DNA of 6,312 bases from Chloroflexota bacterium. GTDB lineage: Bacteria; Chloroflexota; Limnocylindria; Limnocylindrales; CSP1-4. The notes below the pieces were generated by a model that ran no database searches, was not told the DNA's origin, and saw only the letters and a program-made list of their open reading frames with translations. Below are positions 1-5,879 of this stretch, piece after piece. How positions within the stretch are numbered: position 1 is the first letter of the stretch; the number at the start of each line of letters is the position of its first letter. The stretch spans positions 1-6,312 of the forward strand of contig JAJYGK010000009.1 in assembly GCA_021790715.1 (NCBI GenBank), written 5' to 3'. A program made the translations under genes and the position numbers.

Positions 1-175
1 CCGTCCGGACGAGCCCGGCATCCGCCCGGGCGCCCAGGACCAGCGCGAGCGCATCGATCAGGAGCGACTTGCCGGCGCCCGTCTCGCCCGTGATCACGGT
101 GAACCCCGGATCCGGCTCGAGGCGGACATGCTCGATCAGGGCGAGGTCGCGAACGTCGAGCTCGAGCAGCGTCAC
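1..175 (-). CDS. recN: DNA repair ATPase RecN, N-terminal fragment (cut by window edge)
   Basis: RecN is an SMC-like ATPase that acts early in double-strand break repair on the chromosome. Only the first 58 codons are in the window. They begin VTLLELDVRDLALIEHV and contain the Walker A motif GETGAGKS at residues 30-37, followed by LLIDAL and LVLGARAD, which is the characteristic start of RecN. The coiled coil, Walker B and signature motif lie beyond the window, so intactness cannot be judged. The chosen GTG start shares four bases (GTGA) with the nadK stop, and no good Shine-Dalgarno sequence sits at the usual distance, so translation is probably coupled to nadK. The family assignment is secure because the beginning closely matches the RecN pattern; a generic SMC or RecF protein is less likely. 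Confidence 0.93.
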   Translation of the reverse strand, partial: MTLLELDVRDLALIEHVRLEPDPGFTVITGETGAGKSLLIDALALVLGARADAGLVRT

Positions 176-1014
176 GACGGGAGCAGCTGCGCCTTCTCGC
201 GGAGGAGGTCCCAGAAGGCCGGGGCCCCCCGCGGCTCGACGAAGCGGACCGGCCGCTGGCGAGCCCGCACCTCCACCACGTCCCCGACGTTGAGCAGGAC
301 GTCCTCGTGCCCGTCGATGCTCACGAGGACGTCGAACGCGGCCAGCACCTGGACGCGCACCGTGTGCCGCGGGCCGACCACGACGGAGCGGACCGCGCTC
401 AGGTACGCGGCCACGCTCGTCACCACGAGGTTCCGGCTCGTCGGGTCCAGGATCGGGCCGCCGGCGCTGAACGAGTAGCCGGTCGATCCGGTCGGCGTCG
501 AGACGATGACGCCGTCGGCGACGTACGTCGCCATGTGCGAGCCGTCGATGCTGACCTCGAGCCGCACCACGCGCGCCTCGCGGGCCCGCACGATCGCGGC
601 GTCGTTGAGCGCCACGTACGGGCGGGCCCCGGTCTCGCGCCCGCCGGGGAGCACCCGCGCCTCGAGCACCATGCGGTCCTCGAGCTCGTAGTCGCCCTCG
701 AGCACGCGCGACAGCACGCGCTCGAGCTCGTGCGCCTCCGCCTTCGACAGGAACCCGACCTTGCCCAGGTTCACCCCAAGGATCGGGACGTCGGCCTCGG
801 CCGCGGCCACGGCGTGCGCCGCCTGCAGCAGCGTCCCGTCACCGCCGAGCACCACGAGGACGTCGGTGCCCGGGAGGCCCGCGATGAGCCGCTCCGGGTC
901 GGCCGCGGCGACGTCCCAGCGCTCGACGCCGGCCTCCTCGCACCAGCGTCGGGCACGCTCCCGCAGGTCGAGCGCCGCGGGGATCGTGGGGTTGAACGCG
1001 AATCCGAAGCGCAT
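172..1014 (-). CDS. nadK: NAD kinase (ATP/polyphosphate-NAD kinase)
   Basis: This cytoplasmic enzyme phosphorylates NAD to NADP and so sets the NADP(H) pool. The 280-residue length is normal for bacterial NadK. Visible signatures are GGDGT at residues 57-61 (with the essential Asp59), NLGKVGFL at 82-89, the NE/D-type motif as LND at 136-138, the long glycine-rich segment DGVIVSTPTGSTGYS from 167, and AGGP at 184-187. SIDG occurs at 155-158 and again at 232-235. The ATG start gives the usual opening MRFGFAFNPT, like MRIGLVYNP in relatives. It follows tlyA by 25 bases, and its TGA overlaps the recN GTG. The ribosome binding site is weak, so re-initiation after tlyA is plausible. The nadK-recN pairing also occurs in mycobacteria. 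No key residue is missing. Confidence 0.96.
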   Translation of the reverse strand: MRFGFAFNPTIPAALDLRERARRWCEEAGVERWDVAAADPERLIAGLPGTDVLVVLGGDGTLLQAAHAVAAAEADVPILGVNLGKVGFLSKAEAHELERVLSRVLEGDYELEDRMVLEARVLPGGRETGARPYVALNDAAIVRAREARVVRLEVSIDGSHMATYVADGVIVSTPTGSTGYSFSAGGPILDPTSRNLVVTSVAAYLSAVRSVVVGPRHTVRVQVLAAFDVLVSIDGHEDVLLNVGDVVEVRARQRPVRFVEPRGAPAFWDLLREKAQLLPS

Positions 1015-1039
1015 CAGGCGTCGCCCGCGCGGAGGCCGG

Positions 1040-1798
1040 TCATGCCGGCACCGCGAGGTGCAGGAAGAACTCCCGGTTGCCGGCGGGCCCGAGGAGCGGC
1101 GACTCCGTTTCGCCGCGCACGGCCAGCCCGATCGACCCGGCGTACGCCCGGACGCGGTCCAGCACCGCGCGGTGGACCGCCGGATCGCGCACGACCCCGC
1201 CCGCCGCGAGCCGGGGGCCGGCCTCGAACTGCGGCTTCACGAGCGCGACGATCTCCGCGCCGGGTGCGAGCGCGCCCGCGACCGCGTCGAGCAGCCGGGT
1301 CAGCGAGATGAACGAGACGTCGATCACGGCCAGCGAGGGGCGCTCGGGAAGCCCGGCGTGGGCGGGATCCGCGGGGTCGAGTCGTCGCGCGTGCGTCCGT
1401 TCCATCGAGACGACGCGGGGATCCGCGCGGAGCGACGGGGCGAGCTGGCCGCGACCCACGTCCAGAGCATAGACACGCGTCGCGCCGCGCTGCAACAGAC
1501 AGTCGGTGAACCCGCCGGTCGACGCGCCGACGTCCAGGCAGACCCGTCCGGCCGGGTCCACGCCGAACGCGTCGAGGGCACCCGCCAGCTTCTCGCCTCC
1601 CCGCGACACGTAGGGCGCGCGCCCCACCAGGGTCAGCTCCATCGCCTCGTCCACGAGGTCTCCCGGCTTGCGGTCCGTGCGCGCCCCGTCGCCGCTGCCC
1701 ACGCGCACGCGTCCGCCGAGCAGCAGGGCCTGCGCCCGCGAGCGGGTGTCGGCCAGCCCCCGGGCGACGACGAGCTGGTCGAGCCGGACGCGGCTCAG
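1040..1798 (-). CDS. tlyA: TlyA family rRNA 2'-O-methyltransferase, probable CTG start
   Basis: TlyA enzymes transfer a methyl group from S-adenosylmethionine to ribose 2'-OH groups of rRNA (C1409 of 16S and/or C1920 of 23S in studied members), which affects capreomycin sensitivity. An N-terminal S4 RNA-binding domain (RLDQLVVARGLADTRSRAQ from residue 5) precedes an FtsJ-like methyltransferase. Motif I is LDVGASTGG at 88-96. The candidate K-D-K-E tetrad is K70 (SRGGEK), D160 (VIDVSF), K188 (LVKPQFEAG) and E243 (NREFF). Length from CTG is 252 residues, typical of the family. The first conventional start in frame, GTG at 1708, would remove about half of the S4 domain, and no ATG, GTG or TTG lies upstream in frame within about 100 bases. 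CTG at 1798 overlaps the dxs stop as CTGA, matching the GTGA overlaps elsewhere in this block. Function is well supported; the start is inferred. Confidence 0.9.
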   Translation of the reverse strand: MSRVRLDQLVVARGLADTRSRAQALLLGGRVRVGSGDGARTDRKPGDLVDEAMELTLVGRAPYVSRGGEKLAGALDAFGVDPAGRVCLDVGASTGGFTDCLLQRGATRVYALDVGRGQLAPSLRADPRVVSMERTHARRLDPADPAHAGLPERPSLAVIDVSFISLTRLLDAVAGALAPGAEIVALVKPQFEAGPRLAAGGVVRDPAVHRAVLDRVRAYAGSIGLAVRGETESPLLGPAGNREFFLHLAVPA

Positions 1799-3822
1799 GC
1801 GGAGCGAGCCCGGAGGAGCGGGCGCGACGGCGAGAGCCCCAGCGCCTCGATCGCCTCCCGCACCTGGGCCTCCAGGCCCGGCACGTCCAGCCGGAGCGTC
1901 TCGCGCAGGTCGGCCACCGCGCCGTGGTCGACGAAGCGCCCCTCCGGAATTCCCACGATCCGCACCGGGACGCCCCGCAGCCGTGCGTCCGCGATCCCGG
2001 CGCGCGCGATCGACTCGAGGACGGCCGACCCGAACCCGCCGGCCGCGACGCTCTCCTCGAACGTGACCACCAGCCGGGCGCCCCGGGCGCGGGAGTGGAT
2101 CAGACCCTCGTCGAGCGGCCGCGCGAACCGCGCGTTGATCACCCCGACCGACCAGCCCTCAGCGGCGAGCGCGTCGGCGACGGCCATGGCGCGCATGACG
2201 ATAGGCCCGAAGCCGACGAAGAGGATCTCCTCGCCGTCCCGCAGGACCTCGCCCTCGCCGACGGGGATGGCGGTCGCGGGCGCCTCGGGCAGGTCGAACC
2301 CGGGATCCCGCGGGTAGTGGAGCGCGAACGGATGGTCCTGCGCGAACGCCGTCCGCAGCAGGCGCCGCAGCTCCTGCTCGTCCCTGGGCGAGGCGATCAC
2401 CAGGTTCGGGAGCTGCCGTTGCGCGGGCAGCGTGAACATCCCCTGGTGGCTCGTCCCGTCCTCGCCGACGAGACCCGCCCGATCGACACCGATCACGACC
2501 GGCTGGTCGTTCTGGCACACGTCGTGCACGGTCTGATCGAAGGCCCGCTGCAGGAACGTCGAGTAGACCGCGACGAACGGCCGCAGGCCGCCCAGGGCCA
2601 GGCCGGTGGCCAGCGTCACGGCGTGCGGCTCCGCGATCCCGACGTCGAAGAAGCGCTCGGGGTAGGCGGCCTGGAAGCGGTTGAGGCCCGTGCCGGTCGG
2701 CATCCCGGCCGTGATCGCCACGACCCGCCGGTCGGCGCCGGCGATGGCGACGAGCTCTTCCGCCATCACCGCGGTGTACGAGCGCGGCTTCCGCGCCGCT
2801 GCGACGGCCTGCGCCACCGAGAGCGTCGCGTCCCCGTCGCCGTTCGTGCGCGGGGCGGGAGCCGGTTCGGATGCCGGCTCGGCCGTCGCGGTCGTCACGC
2901 CGGGCACGTCCATCGGCGGCAGCGCGGCGCCGTGGAACCCGACCTGGTCGAGCTCCGCCGGCTGGTAGCCGTGTCCCTTGTGCGTCCGGACGTGGACGAG
3001 GACGGGGCCCTCGAGCCGCAGCGCGCGCCGGAAGGTCGACGTGAGCGCGGTGAGGTCGTGCCCGGGCACCACGCCGATGTACGTGATCCCGAGGTCCTCG
3101 AAGAGGTGGCCGGGCTGCTGGGCGAAGTTCACCACCGACTTGCGCACGCGCCGCGACAGCTCCACGGCGCCCGATCCGACGACCGGCAGCCGTTCGAGCA
3201 CCGCGTCGTAGCCGGCCTTGGTCGTCTGCCAGGCCTCCGACAGCTTGATCGCGCTGAGGTAGTTGGAGAGCGCGCCCACCGTGGGCGAGATGCTCATCTC
3301 GTTGTCGTTGAGGACGATGAGCAGGTTCATCTGCCGGTGGCCGATGTCGTTGAGGGCCTCCAGCGCGAGCCCGCTCATGAGGGCCGCATCGCCGACGACG
3401 GCCACGATCCGCTCGTGCGAGCCGCGCAGGTCGCGCGCCGCGGCCAGGCCCTGGGCGATCGAGAGCGCGGTGCCGGCATGGCCGCCGTCCATCACGTCGT
3501 GGTCGCTCTCGCTGCGGCGCGGGAATCCGCCGATGCCACCGAGCTGGCGCAGCGTCCCGAACCGCCCGAGGCGCCCGGTGAGGAGCTTGTGGGGGTACGC
3601 CTGGTGCCCGGTGTCCCAGACGATGCGGTCGCGCGGCGAATCCAGCAGGCGGTGGAGCGCGACCGTGAGCTCGACGACCCCGAGCGAGCTGCCGAGGTGA
3701 CCCCCGGTCACCGCGACCGTCTGCACGATGGTGTGGCGGATCTCCTCGCACAGGGTTTCGAGCTGGGCCTCGTCGAGCGAGCGAAGGTCACGGGGCCCGG
3801 ACAGCGACGCGAGGATCGACAC
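1795..3822 (-). CDS. dxs: 1-deoxy-D-xylulose-5-phosphate synthase (DXS)
   Basis: DXS condenses pyruvate with glyceraldehyde 3-phosphate using thiamine diphosphate, the entry step of the non-mevalonate isoprenoid pathway; DXP also feeds thiamine and pyridoxal synthesis. Numbering from the upstream ATG at 3846, visible residues are H50 (TGGHLG), H81 (TGHQAYPHK), the cofactor/metal motif D153...N182 (GDA...LNDNEMS), H305, catalytic E406 (VGIAEPHAV), Y428/R434 (YSTFLQR), R456, D463/H467 (EDGTSHQG) and R513. The transketolase C-terminal domain follows. I prefer GTG at 3822, eight codons downstream of the ATG, because GGAGG lies five bases before it and VSILASLSGPRDL aligns with normal DXS beginnings. 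An Ala/Pro-rich linker makes the protein about 30 residues longer than E. coli DXS. GDA and EPH replace the usual GDG and EQH. It lies 33 bases after xseB and overlaps tlyA by four. Confidence 0.95.
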   Translation of the reverse strand: MSILASLSGPRDLRSLDEAQLETLCEEIRHTIVQTVAVTGGHLGSSLGVVELTVALHRLLDSPRDRIVWDTGHQAYPHKLLTGRLGRFGTLRQLGGIGGFPRRSESDHDVMDGGHAGTALSIAQGLAAARDLRGSHERIVAVVGDAALMSGLALEALNDIGHRQMNLLIVLNDNEMSISPTVGALSNYLSAIKLSEAWQTTKAGYDAVLERLPVVGSGAVELSRRVRKSVVNFAQQPGHLFEDLGITYIGVVPGHDLTALTSTFRRALRLEGPVLVHVRTHKGHGYQPAELDQVGFHGAALPPMDVPGVTTATAEPASEPAPAPRTNGDGDATLSVAQAVAAARKPRSYTAVMAEELVAIAGADRRVVAITAGMPTGTGLNRFQAAYPERFFDVGIAEPHAVTLATGLALGGLRPFVAVYSTFLQRAFDQTVHDVCQNDQPVVIGVDRAGLVGEDGTSHQGMFTLPAQRQLPNLVIASPRDEQELRRLLRTAFAQDHPFALHYPRDPGFDLPEAPATAIPVGEGEVLRDGEEILFVGFGPIVMRAMAVADALAAEGWSVGVINARFARPLDEGLIHSRARGARLVVTFEESVAAGGFGSAVLESIARAGIADARLRGVPVRIVGIPEGRFVDHGAVADLRETLRLDVPGLEAQVREAIEALGLSPSRPLLRARSA

Positions 3823-3827
3823 GGCGT

Positions 3828-3832
3828 CCTCC
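3828..3832 (-). promoter_or_regulatory. Shine-Dalgarno site deciding the dxs start
   Basis: The minus strand reads GGAGG, then a five-base spacer ACGCC, then GTG at 3822. This is a strong ribosome binding site located inside the first codons of the longer ATG-started version of dxs (ATG at 3846). The ATG has no comparable site, since TAGAATCCCGCG precedes it. This favours the GTG as the true start. Confidence 0.65.
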
Positions 3833-3855
3833 GGGGAGACTGGCATCGCGGGATT

Positions 3856-4206
3856 CTAGCCGGTCGACGGCGCCCCGTCGTCCGGCCCCTCGGTCGGCAT
3901 CTCGACCGCGCGCAGCGATCCCCCGGGATCCTCGACCAGGCGCTGGATGCGGAGCTCGGCGTCGTCCAGGAGCCTCGTGCAGTGGGCGTGGAGCGCCACG
4001 CCGCGCTCGTACAGGGCGATCGACGCCTCCAGTTGCAGGCCGCCGGCCTCGAGCCTGGCCACGACATCGGCGAGCTCGTCCATCGCGGCGTCGAAGGTCA
4101 GGCCGCCGATCCCGTTCCCGGTGGTGCCGGCGCCCGGCGTCGTGCCCGACTCCTCGTCCGTGCCCGTCCCGGCCCCGGGATCGGGCCGCACTCCCGTCTC
4201 CATCAC
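3856..4206 (-). CDS. xseB: Exonuclease VII small subunit
   Basis: XseB is the small helical subunit that binds the XseA catalytic subunit to form exonuclease VII, which degrades single-stranded DNA from either end into acid-soluble oligonucleotides. The family core lies at about residues 37-91: LTFDAAMDELADVVARLEAG, then LEASIALYERGVALHAHC, then LLDDAELRIQRL, giving the usual pair of amphipathic helices. The 116-residue protein is longer than most XseB proteins (about 70-85) because of a Gly/Thr/Pro-rich N-terminal tail of about 36 residues and a short acidic C-terminal tail, both probably disordered. The start reads GTGATG: the GTG shares GTGA with the xseA stop, and the ATG at 4203 overlaps the stop by one base. 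Either start is possible and changes one residue. It ends in TAG, whereas the other complete genes end in TGA. Tight overlap with xseA fits coupled synthesis of the two subunits. Confidence 0.93.
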   Translation of the reverse strand: MMETGVRPDPGAGTGTDEESGTTPGAGTTGNGIGGLTFDAAMDELADVVARLEAGGLQLEASIALYERGVALHAHCTRLLDDAELRIQRLVEDPGGSLRAVEMPTEGPDDGAPSTG

Positions 4207-5797
4207 GCCGAGTCTCGCACGTGCGTCACCGTCGCGTCCAGCCCGCCGCGTGCCAGCCGCACGTCGATCGCCTCGCCCGGCGCAGTCTCGCCCGCGGATC
4301 GCAGCACGTGCCCGTCGGCGCGGCGCACGATCGCGTACCCGCGATCGAGCGTCGCGTACGGCGAGAGTGCGGCGAGCCCGGCGGACGCCGACGCGAGCTC
4401 GCCGCGCGCACGGGCCACCCGGCCGCCGGCCAGGAGCGGCAGGCGGTCCGCGGCCCGGGCGAGACGCCCGCGGTCGGACGAGGTCAGCGCCAGCGTCGCG
4501 CGGCGGGCGCGGTCGAGCAGATCCCCGGCGCGGATGCGCTCGCCGGCGACGACGGCCAGCGGATGGACGCGCTCGAGTGCCCGCCGCTCCCCGAGGAGCG
4601 CGGCACGCGGCCCGGCGATCGACCGGGTCGCGGCCGCCGCGAGGCGCGTGCGGGCGGCGCGCAGCGCCGCCTCGGCCTCGGCACGGGACGGCACCACGAG
4701 CTCCGCCGCCGCCGACGGGGTTGGGGCCCGCAAATCGGCCGCGAAGTCCGCGAGCGTGACGTCGGTCTCGTGCCCGACGCCCGTGACGACCGGGATCGGC
4801 GAGGCTGCGACGGCGCGCACGACCCGTTCATCGTTGAACGCCCAGAGATCCTCGAGCGACCCCCCGCCGCGCGCCAGGAGGAGGACGTCGGGGGGCGCGC
4901 CGGTGGCCGGATCGCGCCAGCGGGCCAGGCGGCGCAGCGCGGCCACGATCGTCGCAGGTGCCGCATCCCCCTGCACCTGGCACGGACCAGCACCACGCGC
5001 ACGAGCGGCCAGCGGCGGCGCAGCACGTGGCGGATGTCGTGCAGGACGGCACCCGACGGGCTGGTCGCGACGCCGATGAGGCGCGGCGAACGCGGCACGG
5101 GACGGCGTCTGGCCGGATCGAACAGCCCCTCCCCCGCCAGGCGCGCCTTCAGCGCCTCGAACTGCAGCGCGAGGTCCCCGAACCCGGCCGGCTGCACGGC
5201 CTCGACGTAGAGCTGGTACGTGCCGCCCGCGTCGTACACATCGAGGCGGCCGTGCGCGACGACGCGCAGGCCGGTGCGGAGCTCGAACGGGCTGGCGAGG
5301 CGCTGGGTGCGGAAGAAGACGCACGCGACCTGCGACCGGCCGTCGCGCAGCGCGAAGTAGCAGTGGCCGGCCGCGCTCACCGTGACCTGCCCCACCTCGC
5401 CCTCGACCCACAGGTCGCGGAACGCCGGCTCCCCGCGCACGAGCTCCCGGACCGCGCGCGTGACATCGCCGACCGTCCAGATGCGGGACGCCGATACGGC
5501 GCCCGGACGAGCCGGGCCGCGGGCAGTGCCGGCACCTGCCGGGGTTCCGGGGGCGCCCGGAGGCCGGTCGGGCGCGGACACCGGGGCGTCGGGGCGCGGC
5601 ACGCCCGCCGCGCGACCGGGACTCCCGCGGGTCTCACCGGTCAGGGCGGGATCGCCATCGCCCCACGGCGGCGGCTCGGGGTCCGGGGGGCCATCGCCCG
5701 GCAGTCGGTCGTCGGCTGATGCGTGGTCGGGTGATGCGTCGGCCGGACGCCCGCCGGCCTGCCGGAGCCAGCGTTCCCAGGGCCGATCGTCGCTCAC
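4203..5797 (-). CDS. xseA: Exonuclease VII large subunit XseA, split by a one-base frameshift
   Basis: XseA is the catalytic, DNA-binding subunit of exonuclease VII. The first frame runs from GTG at 5797: a Pro/Gly/Asp-rich extension (residues 1-103), the OB-fold (SRIWTVGDVTRAVREL from 104, then LWVEGEVGQ, GHCYFALRD), and the start of the catalytic domain (IGVATSPSGAVLHDI, then VRVVLVRA). Near 4976-4981 the conserved sequence moves to another minus-strand frame, which continues VQGDAAPATI, RGGGSLEDLWAFNDE, GVGHETDVTLADF, RAPTPSAAAE and the C-terminal domain with LDRGYAIVRR. Restoring one base (AGGTG to AGGGTG) gives VRARVQGD and a 531-residue protein with the conserved motifs seen in the family. 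As written, the first frame stays open to 4484 but carries nonsense after residue 274. A sequencing or assembly error is most likely; a recent inactivating mutation is the alternative. A GGAGG site supports the GTG start. Confidence 0.9.
4974..4981 (-). other. Frameshift site in xseA
   Basis: On the minus strand the bases read GCCAGGTGCAG around this point. Upstream protein similarity needs the frame ending GCC AGG, and downstream similarity needs the frame starting GTG CAG GGG GAT. One base is missing; an additional G after AGG would give the expected A-R-V-Q-G-D. There is no slippery heptamer of the X XXY YYZ type and no long homopolymer in this DNA, so programmed frameshifting is not suggested. 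Confidence 0.85.
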
Positions 5798-5859
5798 GGA
5801 CAGCCTCCGCAGGCGGTCTGCACCGGCGTCGCACGCACGTCGGGTGCCGCGTCAGTCAC
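5794..5859 (-). other. Possible 21-codon leader ORF before xseA
   Basis: In the efp-xseA gap a GTG-started frame encodes VTDAAPDVRATPVQTACGGCP, and its TGA shares GTGA with the xseA GTG. The position is suggestive of translational coupling. However, it has no good ribosome binding site, its third-position GC (16 of 21 codons) is lower than in the neighbouring genes, and the Gly-Gly between the two cysteines is simply the xseA GGAGG site read as codons. I do not recognise a family. It is probably chance, but its position is worth recording. Confidence 0.15.
5804..5808 (-). promoter_or_regulatory. Shine-Dalgarno site of xseA
   Basis: The minus strand reads GGAGG, a six-base spacer CTGTCC, then GTG at 5797. 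This spacing is good and supports the long xseA start that includes the disordered N-terminal extension. Together with the dxs site it is one of only two clear ribosome binding sites in the window. Confidence 0.7.
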
Positions 5860-5879
5860 GACCCGCCACGGTCCCGGCC

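Noticed and set aside
661..735. Cluster of repeated CTCGAG/CTCGAGC strings
   Set aside because: They fall in a Leu-Glu-rich helix of NadK and are explained by codons for Leu-Glu and Glu-Leu in high-GC DNA, not by a repeat element.
1706..1708. GTG as the tlyA start
   Set aside because: It would remove about half of the S4 domain, which is clearly encoded upstream in the same frame.
307..2317. Plus-strand open frames of 334 codons (307-1311) and 518 codons (761-2317)
   Set aside because: They are antisense to nadK, tlyA and dxs, have low-complexity Arg/Ala/Ser/Pro-rich translations, and show no motif.
2159..3751. 530-codon minus-strand frame inside dxs
   Set aside because: This is another reading frame of the dxs coding strand, dominated by Arg, Gly, Ala and Pro, while the true frame carries every DXS motif.
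4484..4973. Continuation of the first xseA frame past the frameshift (to residue 437)
   Set aside because: After residue 274 this frame has lost XseA similarity, while the neighbouring frame carries the conserved motifs, so this tail is a frameshift product.
4966..4990. Programmed ribosomal frameshift in xseA
   Set aside because: There is no slippery heptamer or homopolymer run, and I know of no programmed frameshift in this family. A lost base explains the data more simply.
1924..5079. 1051-codon plus-strand open frame
   Set aside because: It lies antisense to dxs, xseB and most of xseA. Its Arg/Asp/His/Gly-rich translation resembles no protein family, and long antisense frames are expected when third positions are nearly always G or C.
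5798..5879. Promoter or intrinsic terminator in the efp-xseA gap
   Set aside because: There is no AT-rich -10-like element, and no stable stem followed by a T run on the minus strand; only a 4-bp stem (GCAG/CTGC) is visible.
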